DNA from: Coriaria nepalensis
Lineage: Eukaryota; Streptophyta; Magnoliopsida; Cucurbitales; Coriariaceae
Direction: 5' to 3'
Assembly (NCBI GenBank): GCA_027186245.1
Contig: CP114481.1
Coordinates: 51,429,501 to 51,493,500 of the forward strand
Length of the DNA stretch: 64,000 bases
The notes beneath the pieces are model-generated. The model was not told the origin of the DNA. It saw only the letters and a list, made by a program, of their open reading frames with translations, and did not search any database. Position numbers and translations under genes: made by a program. Positions 54,396 through 64,000 of this stretch are shown piece after piece; the first letter of the stretch is position 1; each line of letters opens with the position of its first letter.

Positions 54396-56241
54396 GTGTT
54401 TGTAATGAAAAAGTAGAATTCGATCGAATTGCTTTGAACGAAGATATTGAGTTGAAATGACTCATTGAAATGATATTAAGGTTAAACGAATGGACACTTT
54501 CCTTGCATTGATCATTTGCCACTTATGCACAAAAGTTGTGTGTGTAGTGAAAAAATAGAATTCGTTCGAATTGCTTTGAAAGAAGATATTGAGTTGAAAT
54601 GACTCATTGAAATGATTTTAAGGTTAAACTAATGGACACTTTCCTTGCATTGATCATTTGCAAGTTATGCACAAAACTTGTGTTTGTAGTGCAAAAATAG
54701 AATTCGTTCGACTTGCTTTGAAATAAGTTATTGACTTGAAATGACTCATCGAAATGATTTTAAGGTTAAACGAATGCACACTTTCCTTGCATTGATCATT
54801 TGCAAGTTATGCACAAAACTTGTGTTTGTAGTGCAAAAATAGAATTCGTTCGAATTGCTTTGAAATAAGATATCGACTTGAAATGACTCATTGAAATGAT
54901 TTTAAGGTTAAACGAATGCACACTTTCCTTGCATTGATCATTTGCAAGTTATGCACAAAACTTGTGTTTGTAGTGCAAAAATAGAATTTGTTCGACTTGC
55001 TTTGAAATAAGTTATTGACTTGAAATGACTCATTGAAATGATTTTAAGGTTAAACGAATGCACACTTTCCTTGCATTGATCATTTGCAAGTTATGCACAA
55101 AACTTGTGTTTGTAGTGAAAAAATAGAATTCGTACGACTTGCTTTGAAATAAGTTATTGACTTGAAATGACTCATTGAAATGATTTTAAGGTTAAACGAA
55201 TGGACACTTTCCTTGCATTGATCATTTGCAAGTTATGCACAAAACTTGTGTTTGTAGTGCAAAAATAGAATGCGTTCGACTTGCTTTGAAATAAGTTATT
55301 GACTTGAAATGACTCATTGAAATGATTGTAAGGTTAAACGAATGCACACTTTCCTTGCATTGATCATTTGCAAGTTATGCACAAAAGTTGTGTTTGTAGT
55401 GAAAAAATAGAATTCGTTCGAATTGCTTTGAAAGAAGATATTGAGTTCAAATGACTCATTGAAATGATTTTAAGGTTAAACGAATGCACACTTTCCTTGC
55501 ATTGATCATTTGCAAGTTATGCACAAAAATTGTGTTTGTAGTGAAAAAATAGAATTCGTTCGACTTGCTTTGAAATAAGTTATTGACTTGGAATGACTCA
55601 TTGAAATGATTTTAAGGTTAAACGAATGCACACTTTCCTTGCATTGATCATTTCCTAGTTATGCACAAAACTTGTGTTTGTAGTGCAAAAATAGAATTCG
55701 TTCGACTTGCTTTGAAATAAGTTATTGACTTGAAATGACTCATCGAAATGATTTTAAGGTTAAACGAATGCACACTTTCCTTGCATTGATCATTTGCAAG
55801 TTATGCACAAAACTTGTCTTTGTAGTGAAAAAATAGAATTCGTTCGAATTGCTTTGAAATAAGATATCGACTTGAAATGACTCATTGAAATGATTTTAAG
55901 GTTAAACGAATGCACACTTTCCTTGCATTGATCATTTGCAAGTTATGCACAAAACTTGTGTTTGTAGTGCAAAAATAGAATTTGTTCAACTTGCTTTGAA
56001 ATAAGTTATTGACTTGAAATGATTCATTGAAATGATTTTAAGGTTAAACGAATGGACACTTTCCTTGCATTGATCATTTGCAAGTTATGCACAAAACTTG
56101 TGTTTGTAGTGCAAAAATAGAATGCGTTCGACTTGCTTTGAAATAAGTTATTGACTAGAAATGACTCATTGAAATGATTGTAAGGTTAAACGAGTGCACA
56201 CTTTCCTTGCATTGATCATTTGCAAGTTATGCACAAAACTT
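54396..56241. repeat. 13-monomer unit (1846 bp)
   Basis: The left edge is marked by TGTAATGAAAAAGTAGAATTCG at 54401, which reappears at 56247, exactly 13 monomers later. Ordered private markers inside are GATCGAATTGC, TTGAACGAAG, GCCACTTATGC, AAGATATCGACTTG, a TTCGTACG monomer at about 55131, AAAAATTGTG, CATTTCCTAGTTATGC at 55651 and TTGACTAGAAATG at 56151. All but the TTCGTACG monomer recur in the next unit. Confidence 0.9.
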
Positions 56242-57951
56242 GTGTTTGTAATGAAAAAGTAGAATTCGATCGAATTGCTTTGAACGAAGATATTGAGTTG
56301 AAATGACTCATTGAAATGATATTAAGGTTAAACGAATGGACACTTTCCTTGCATTGATCATTTGCCACTTATGCACAAAAGTTGTGTGTGTAGTGAAAAA
56401 ATAGAATTCGTTCGAATTGCTTTGAAAGAAGATATTGAGTTGAAATGACTCATTGAAATGATTTTAAGGTTAAACTAATGGACACTTTCCTTGCATTGAT
56501 CATTTGCAAGTTATGCACAAAACTTGTGTTTGTAGTGCAAAAATAGAATTCGTTCGACTTGCTTTGAAATAAGTTATTGACTTGAAATGACTCATCGAAA
56601 TGATTTTAAGGTTAAACGAATGCACACTTTCCTTGCATTGATCATTTGCAAGTTATGCACAAAACTTGTGTTTGTAGTGCAAAAATAGAATTCGTTCGAA
56701 TTGCTTTGAAATAAGATATCGACTTGAAATGACTCATTGAAATGATTTTAAGGTTAAACGAATGCACACTTTCCTTGCATTGATCATTTGCAAGTTATGC
56801 ACAAAACTTGTGTTTGTAGTGCAAAAATAGAATTTGTTCGACTTGCTTTGAAATAAGTTATTGACTTGAAATGACTCATTGAAATGATTTTAAGGTTAAA
56901 CGAATGCACACTTTCCTTGCATTGATCATTTGCAAGTTATGCACAAAACTTGTGTTTGTAGTGCAAAAATAGAATGCGTTCGACTTGCTTTGAAATAAGT
57001 TATTGACTTGAAATGACTCATTGAAATGATTGTAAGGTTAAACGAATGCACACTTTCCTTGCATTGATCATTTGCAAGTTATGCACAAAAGTTGTGTTTG
57101 TAGTGAAAAAATAGAATTCGTTCGAATTGCTTTGAAAGAAGATATTGAGTTCAAATGACTCATTGAAATGATTTTAAGGTTAAACGAATGCACACTTTCC
57201 TTGCATTGATCATTTGCAAGTTATGCACAAAAATTGTGTTTGTAGTGAAAAAATAGAATTCGTTCGACTTGCTTTGAAATAAGTTATTGACTTGGAATGA
57301 CTCATTGAAATGATTTTAAGGTTAAACGAATGCACACTTTCCTTGCATTGATCATTTCCTAGTTATGCACAAAACTTGTGTTTGTAGTGCAAAAATAGAA
57401 TTCGTTCGACTTGCTTTGAAATAAGTTATTGACTTGAAATGACTCATCGAAATGATTTTAAGGTTAAACGAATGCACACTTTCCTTGCATTGATCATTTG
57501 CAAGTTATGCACAAAACTTGTCTTTGTAGTGAAAAAATAGAATTCGTTCGAATTGCTTTGAAATAAGATATCGACTTGAAATGACTCATTGAAATGATTT
57601 TAAGGTTAAACGAATGCACACTTTCCTTGCATTGATCATTTGCAAGTTATGCACAAAACTTGTGTTTGTAGTGCAAAAATAGAATTTGTTCAACTTGCTT
57701 TGAAATAAGTTATTGACTTGAAATGATTCATTGAAATGATTTTAAGGTTAAACGAATGGACACTTTCCTTGCATTGATCATTTGCAAGTTATGCACAAAA
57801 CTTGTGTTTGTAGTGCAAAAATAGAATGCGTTCGACTTGCTTTGAAATAAGTTATTGACTAGAAATGACTCATTGAAATGATTGCAAGGTTAAACGAGTG
57901 CACACTTTCCTTGCATTGATCATTTGCAAGTTATGCACAAAACTTGTGTTT
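56242..57951. repeat. 12-monomer deletion derivative of the 13-monomer unit
   Basis: Copy of 54396-56241 lacking one internal monomer, the TTCGTACG one at about 55110-55250. The offset is therefore 1846 bp at the left (54401 and 56247) and 1704 bp at the right (CATTTCCTAG at 55651 and 57355, TTGACTAGAAATG at 56151 and 57855). The deletion removes exactly 142 bp and leaves the register unbroken, as expected for unequal exchange between monomers rather than random breakage. The alternative, a one-monomer gain in the first unit, is equally consistent with the sequence. Confidence 0.9.
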
Positions 57952-60310
57952 GTAGTGCAAAAATAGAGTGCGTTCGACTTGCTTTGAAATAAGTTATTGA
58001 CTTGAAATGACTCATTGAAATGATTGTAAGGTTAAACGAATGCACACTTTCCTTGCATTGATCATTTGCAAGTTATGCACAAAACTTGTGTTTGTAGTGA
58101 AAAAATAGAATTCGTTCGACTTGCTTTGAAATAAGTTATTGACTTGGAATGACTCATTGAAATGATTTTAAGGTTAAAGGAATGCACACTTTTCTTGCAT
58201 TGATCATTTTCAAGTTATGCACAAAAGTTGTGTTTGTAGTGAAAAAATAGAATTCGTTCGAATTGCTTTGAAAGAAGATATTGAGTTGAAATGACCCATT
58301 GAAATGATTTTAAGGTTAAACGAATGGACACTTTCCTTGCATTGATCATTTGCAAGTTATGCACAAAACTTGTGTTTGTAGTGCAAAAATAGAATTCGTT
58401 CGACTTGCTTTGAAATAAATTATTGACTTGGAATGACTCATTGAAATGATTTTAAGGTTAAACGAATGCACACTTTCCTTGCATTGATCATTTGCAAGTT
58501 ATGCACAAAACTTGTGTTTGTAGTGAAAAAGTAGAATTCTTTCGAATTGCTTTGAAAGAAGATATTGAGTTGAAATGACTCATTGAAATAATATTAAGGT
58601 TAAACGAATGGACACTTTCCTTGCAATGATCATTTGCAAGTTATGCACAAAACTTGTGTTAGTAGTGCAAAAATAGAATTCGTTCGAATTGCTTTGAAAT
58701 AAGTTATTGACTTGAAATGACTCATTGAAATGCTTGTAAGGTTAAACGAATGCACACTTTCCTTGCATTGATCATTTGCAAGTTATGCACAAAACTTGTG
58801 TTTGTAGTGAAAAAATAAAATTCGTTCGACTTGCTTTGAAATAAGTTATTGACTTGAAATGACTCATTGAAATGATTTTCAGGTTAAACGAATGCACACT
58901 TTCCTTGCATTGATCATTTGCAAGTTATGCACAAAAGTTGTGTTCGTAGTGCAAAAATATAATTCGTTCGAGTGCCTTTGAAATAAGTTATTGACTTGAA
59001 ATGACTCATTGAAAAGATTTTAAGGTTCAACGAATGCACACTTTCCTTGCATTGATCATTTGCAAGTTATGCACAAAACTTGTGTTTGTATTGCAAAAAT
59101 AGAATGCGTTCGACTTGCTTTGAAATAAGTTATTGACTTGAAATGACTCATTGAAATGATTTTAAGGTTAAACGAATGCACACTTTCCTTGCAATGATCA
59201 TTTGCAAATTATGCACAAAACTTGACTTTGTAGTGCAAAAATAGAAAGCGTTCGACTTGCTTTGAAATAAGTTATTGACTTGAAATGACTCATTGAAATG
59301 ATTTTAAGGTTAAACGAATGGACACTTTCCGTGCATTGATAATTTGCAAGTTATGCACAAAACTTGTGTTTGTAGTGCAAAAATAGAATGCGTTCGACTT
59401 GCTTTGAAATAAGTTATTGACTTGAAATGACTCATTGAAATGATTGTAAGGTTTAACGAGTGCACACTTTCCTTGCATTGATCATTTGCAAGTTATGCAC
59501 AAAAGTTGTGTTTGTAGTGAAAAAATAGAATTCGTTCGAATTGCTTTGAAAGAAGATATTGAGTTCAAATGACTCATTAAAATGATTTTAAGGTTAAACG
59601 AATGGACACTTTCCTTGCATTGATCATTTGCAAGTTATGCACAAAACTTGTGTTTGTAGTGCAGAAATAGAAATTGTTCGACTTTCTTTGAAATAAGTTA
59701 TTGACTTGAAATGACTCATTGAAATTATTTTAAGGTTAAACGAATGGACACTTTCCTTGCAATGATCATTTGCAAGTTATGCACAAAAGTTGTGTTTGTA
59801 GTGAAAAAATAGAATTCGTTCGAATTGCTTTGAAACAAGATATTCAGTTGAAATGACTCATTGAAATGATTGTAAGGTTAAACGAATGGAAACTTTCCTT
59901 GCATTGATCATTTGCAAGTTATGCACAAAACTTGTGTTTGTAGTGCAAAAATAGAATTCGTTCGATTTGTTTTGAAATAAGTTATTGACTGGAAATGACT
60001 CATCGAAATGATTTTAAGGTTAAACGAATGCTCACTTTCCTTGCATTGATCATTTGGAAGTTATGCACAAAACTTGTGTTTGTAGTGCAAAAATAGAATG
60101 CGTTCGACTTGCTTTGAAATAAGTTATTGACTTGAAATGACTCATTGAAATGATTGTAAGGTTAAACGAATGCACACTTTCCTTGCATTCATCATTTGCA
60201 AGTTATGCACAAAACTTGTGTTTGTAGTGAAAAAATAGAATTCGTTCGAATTGCTTTGAAAGAAGATATTCAGTTGAAATGACTCATTGAAATGATTTTA
60301 AGGTTAAACG
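57750..60310. repeat. 18-monomer unit (2556 bp), copy 1
   Basis: The block matches 60306-62866 at exactly 18 x 142: AAATAGAGTGCG at 57961 and 60517, TTGACTAGAAATG at 57855 and 60411, TGTTCGTAGTG at 58941 and 61497, and the 62-codon minus-strand open frame at 59290 and 61846. Its first 200 bases overlap the end of the 12-monomer unit. Differences noticed are ATTGCAAGG (about 57882) versus ATTGTAAGG and GTTTGTAGTG versus GTTTTTAGTG (about 60363). Confidence 0.92.
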
Positions 60311-62870
60311 AATGGACACTTTCCTTGCATTGATCATTTGCAAGTTATGCACAAAACTTGTGTTTTTAGTGCAAAAATAGAATGCGTTCGACTTGCTTTG
60401 AAATAAGTTATTGACTAGAAATGACTCATTGAAATGATTGTAAGGTTAAACGAGTGCACACTTTCCTTGCATTGATCATTTGCAAGTTATGCACAAAACT
60501 TGTGTTTGTAGTGCAAAAATAGAGTGCGTTCGACTTGCTTTGAAATAAGTTATTGACTTGAAATGACTCATTGAAATGATTGTAAGGTTAAACGAATGCA
60601 CACTTTCCTTGCATTGATCATTTGCAAGTTATGCACAAAACTTGTGTTTGTAGTGAAAAAATAGAATTCGTTCGACTTGCTTTGAAATAAGTTATTGACT
60701 TGGAATGACTCATTGAAATGATTTTAAGGTTAAAGGAATGCACACTTTTCTTGCATTGATCATTTTCAAGTTATGCACAAAAGTTGTGTTTGTAGTGAAA
60801 AAATAGAATTCGTTCGAATTGCTTTGAAAGAAGATATTGAGTTGAAATGACCCATTGAAATGATTTTAAGGTTAAACGAATGGACACTTTCCTTGCATTG
60901 ATCATTTGCAAGTTATGCACAAAACTTGTGTTTGTAGTGCAAAAATAGAATTCGTTCGACTTGCTTTGAAATAAATTATTGACTTGGAATGACTCATTGA
61001 AATGATTTTAAGGTTAAACGAATGCACACTTTCCTTGCATTGATCATTTGCAAGTTATGCACAAAACTTGTGTTTGTAGTGAAAAAGTAGAATTCTTTCG
61101 AATTGCTTTGAAAGAAGATATTGAGTTGAAATGACTCATTGAAATAATATTAAGGTTAAACGAATGGACACTTTCCTTGCAATGATCATTTGCAAGTTAT
61201 GCACAAAACTTGTGTTAGTAGTGCAAAAATAGAATTCGTTCGAATTGCTTTGAAATAAGTTATTGACTTGAAATGACTCATTGAAATGCTTGTAAGGTTA
61301 AACGAATGCACACTTTCCTTGCATTGATCATTTGCAAGTTATGCACAAAACTTGTGTTTGTAGTGAAAAAATAAAATTCGTTCGACTTGCTTTGAAATAA
61401 GTTATTGACTTGAAATGACTCATTGAAATGATTTTCAGGTTAAACGAATGCACACTTTCCTTGCATTGATCATTTGCAAGTTATGCACAAAAGTTGTGTT
61501 CGTAGTGCAAAAATATAATTCGTTCGAGTGCCTTTGAAATAAGTTATTGACTTGAAATGACTCATTGAAAAGATTTTAAGGTTCAACGAATGCACACTTT
61601 CCTTGCATTGATCATTTGCAAGTTATGCACAAAACTTGTGTTTGTATTGCAAAAATAGAATGCGTTCGACTTGCTTTGAAATAAGTTATTGACTTGAAAT
61701 GACTCATTGAAATGATTTTAAGGTTAAACGAATGCACACTTTCCTTGCAATGATCATTTGCAAATTATGCACAAAACTTGACTTTGTAGTGCAAAAATAG
61801 AAAGCGTTCGACTTGCTTTGAAATAAGTTATTGACTTGAAATGACTCATTGAAATGATTTTAAGGTTAAACGAATGGACACTTTCCGTGCATTGATAATT
61901 TGCAAGTTATGCACAAAACTTGTGTTTGTAGTGCAAAAATAGAATGCGTTCGACTTGCTTTGAAATAAGTTATTGACTTGAAATGACTCATTGAAATGAT
62001 TGTAAGGTTTAACGAGTGCACACTTTCCTTGCATTGATCATTTGCAAGTTATGCACAAAAGTTGTGTTTGTAGTGAAAAAATAGAATTCGTTCGAATTGC
62101 TTTGAAAGAAGATATTGAGTTCAAATGACTCATTAAAATGATTTTAAGGTTAAACGAATGGACACTTTCCTTGCATTGATCATTTGCAAGTTATGCACAA
62201 AACTTGTGTTTGTAGTGCAGAAATAGAAATTGTTCGACTTTCTTTGAAATAAGTTATTGACTTGAAATGACTCATTGAAATTATTTTAAGGTTAAACGAA
62301 TGGACACTTTCCTTGCAATGATCATTTGCAAGTTATGCACAAAAGTTGTGTTTGTAGTGAAAAAATAGAATTCGTTCGAATTGCTTTGAAACAAGATATT
62401 CAGTTGAAATGACTCATTGAAATGATTGTAAGGTTAAACGAATGGAAACTTTCCTTGCATTGATCATTTGCAAGTTATGCACAAAACTTGTGTTTGTAGT
62501 GCAAAAATAGAATTCGTTCGATTTGTTTTGAAATAAGTTATTGACTGGAAATGACTCATCGAAATGATTTTAAGGTTAAACGAATGCTCACTTTCCTTGC
62601 ATTGATCATTTGGAAGTTATGCACAAAACTTGTGTTTGTAGTGCAAAAATAGAATGCGTTCGACTTGCTTTGAAATAAGTTATTGACTTGAAATGACTCA
62701 TTGAAATGATTGTAAGGTTAAACGAATGCACACTTTCCTTGCATTCATCATTTGCAAGTTATGCACAAAACTTGTGTTTGTAGTGAAAAAATAGAATTCG
62801 TTCGAATTGCTTTGAAAGAAGATATTCAGTTGAAATGACTCATTGAAATGATTTTAAGGTTAAACGAATG
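60311..62870. repeat. 18-monomer unit (2556 bp), copy 2
   Basis: Tandem, near-identical repeat of the preceding unit, with two differences noticed. The match ends at about 62877, where TTTCTTTGCAATG replaces TTTCCTTGCATTG. Shared private markers in order are GGAATGCACACTTTTC, GACCCATTG, GAATTCTTTCG, GAAATGCTTG, ATTTTCAGG, CAAATTATGC, TTTAACGAGTGC, GCAGAAATAGAAATTG, GAATGGAAAC, TTTGTTTTGAAAT and CATTCATCATT. Confidence 0.92.
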
Positions 62871-64000
62871 GACACTTTCTTTGCAATGATCATTTGCAAG
62901 TTATGCACAAAACTTGTGTTTGTAGTGCAAAAATAGAATTCGTTCGACTTGCTTTGAAATAAGTTATTGACTTGAAATGACTGATTGGAATGATTTTAAG
63001 GTTAAACTACTGGACACATTCCTGGCATTGATCATTTCCAAGTTATGCACAAAACTTGTGTTTGTAGTGCAAAAATTGAATTCGTTCGACTTGCTTTGAA
63101 ATAAATTATTGACTTGAAATGACTCATTGAAATGATTGTAAGGTTAAACGAATGCACACTTTCCTTGCGTTGATCATTTGCAAGTTATGCACAAAACTTG
63201 TGTTTGTAGTGAAAAAATAGAAGTCGTTCGACTTGCTTTGAAATAACTTATTGACTTGAAATGACTCATTGAAATGATTTTAAGGTTAAATGAATGCACA
63301 CTTTCCTTGCATTGATCATTTGGAAGTTATGCACAAAACTTGTGTTTGTAGTGAAAAATTAGAATTCGTTGGAATTGCGTTGAAAGAAGATATTGAGTTG
63401 AAATGACTCATTAAAATGATTTTAAGGTTAAACGAATGGACACTTTCCTTGCATTGATCATTTGCAAGTTATGCACAAAACTTGTGTTTGTAGTGCAGAA
63501 ATAGAAATTGTTCGACTTTCTGTGAAATAAGTTATTGACTTGAAATGACTCATTGAAATTATTTTAAGGTTAAACGAATGGACACTTTCTTTGCAATGAT
63601 CATTTGCAAGTTATGCACAAAAGTTGTGTTTGTAGTGAAAAAATAGAATTCGTTCGAATTGCTTTGAAAGAAGATATTCAGTTGAAATGACTCATTGAAA
63701 TGATTGTAAGGTTAAACGAATGGACACTTTCCTTGCATTGATCATTTGCAAGTTATGCACAAAACTTGTGTTTGTAGTGAAAAAATAGAATTCGTTCGAC
63801 TTGCTTTGAAATAAGTTATTGACTTGAAATGACTCATTGAAATGATTTTAAGGTTAAATGAATGCACACTTTCCTTGCATTGATCATTTGCAAGTTATGC
63901 ACAAAACTTGTGTTTGTAGTGAAAAATTAGAATTCGTTGGAATTGCGTTGAAAGAAGATATTGAGTTGAAATGACTCATTAAAATGATTTTAAGGTTAAA
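62871..64000. repeat. Right end of window; four-monomer spaced copies
   Basis: The segment contains one ACTACTGG monomer (63007) with CATTTCCAAG, then ordinary monomers. GTGAAAAATTAGAATTCGTTGG followed by the private GGAATTGCGTTG occurs at 63351 and 63919, four monomers (568 bp) apart. The final unit begins at 63892 and is cut by the window end, so the array continues beyond it. Confidence 0.8.

Larger units (their letters stand above)
1..64000. repeat. 142-bp satellite array filling the whole window
   Basis: The word AAGTTATGCAC recurs every 142 bases (1, 143, 285 and so on) in one orientation up to the last unit at 63892, giving 450 complete monomers plus 109 bases. No unique sequence separates units. 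The common monomer has about 45 G or C in 142 bases. All units point the same way, and I saw no inverted stretch or inserted element. Continuous head-to-tail AT-rich monomers of this size over more than 60 kb are typical of eukaryotic centromeric or pericentromeric satellites. That location is an inference, because nothing outside the array is visible. I cannot name the family. The array continues past both ends of the window. Confidence 0.98.

Noticed and set aside
25260..62034. Family of near-identical 60-codon minus-strand frames (25260, 25544, 26254, 26538, 35342, 36194, 40028, 40880, 49542)
   Set aside because: Their similarity reflects duplication of DNA blocks (994, 852, 4686 and 14200 bp), not a conserved protein. 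They arise where GTAGCGC and CAAGTAATGC variants happen to remove stops on that strand.
1..64000. CRISPR array
   Set aside because: The repeats abut directly at 142 bp with no unique spacers, and the whole unit is conserved.
1..64000. rRNA, tRNA or other RNA genes, including a 5S-type tandem array
   Set aside because: No internal promoter boxes, cloverleaf or rRNA-like conserved segments were recognised in the monomer. The G+C content of about 32% and the indel pattern do not fit an RNA gene array.
1..64000. Bacterial or phage origin of the sequence
   Set aside because: No coding capacity over 64 kb and continuous tandem satellite organisation are not found in bacterial or phage genomes.
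1..64000. Naming a host species from the monomer
   Set aside because: The monomer's size and composition resemble plant satellites, but I do not recognise the sequence and many animals have comparable repeats.

Overview
This window is one uninterrupted block of tandem satellite DNA. A monomer of 142 bp, about 32% G+C in its common form, runs head to tail on one strand from base 1 to base 64000: 450 complete monomers plus a last partial one that starts at 63892. I see no gene, RNA gene, transposon, inverted segment, CRISPR array or unique spacer. The longest open frames (60-69 codons, all on the minus strand) are by-products of the repeat: 142 is not a multiple of 3, and the same frames reappear wherever the same monomer variants recur.

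The window points to a eukaryotic chromosome, most likely a centromeric or pericentromeric satellite array. Many variants are CpG to TpG or CpA changes, as expected where cytosine is methylated. The monomer resembles plant satellites in size and AT-richness, but I do not recognise the family and the host could be another eukaryote.

Layout. (1) 1-13.8 kb is the most diverged part and holds every length change I found: eleven single-base indels, net -9 against a perfect 142-bp grid. It contains diffuse block duplications (offsets 2554 and 3262 bp) and a three-copy 5-monomer unit at 8.1-10.2 kb. (2) 13.8-25 kb keeps the 142-bp register. It has 5-monomer units and block copies at 11, 14 and 15 monomers, and a variant reading GACTTT becomes common. 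(3) 25-50 kb is the most recently homogenised core. Nested near-identical duplications have offsets that are exact multiples of 142: 284, 426, 710, 852, 994, 2840, 3266, 3408 and 4686 bp. The largest is a 33-monomer unit of 4686 bp in two tandem copies (about 31.97-41.35 kb) with only three differences noticed. (4) 50-64 kb is a second recently expanded zone with a 13-monomer unit followed by a 12-monomer deletion derivative (54.4-57.95 kb) and an 18-monomer, 2556-bp unit in two nearly identical copies (57.75-62.87 kb).

Each monomer carries a short dyad with 6-bp arms, a TGACTCA heptamer, three TTGAAAT words, a double-CpG TTCGTTCG box that in a minor subfamily becomes TTCGTTGGAA (the left part of the mammalian CENP-B box), and usually EcoRI and BclI sites. 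The features below cut the array into blocks defined by shared variants. Block edges are approximate to a few tens of bases because I placed them by eye from diagnostic substitutions.
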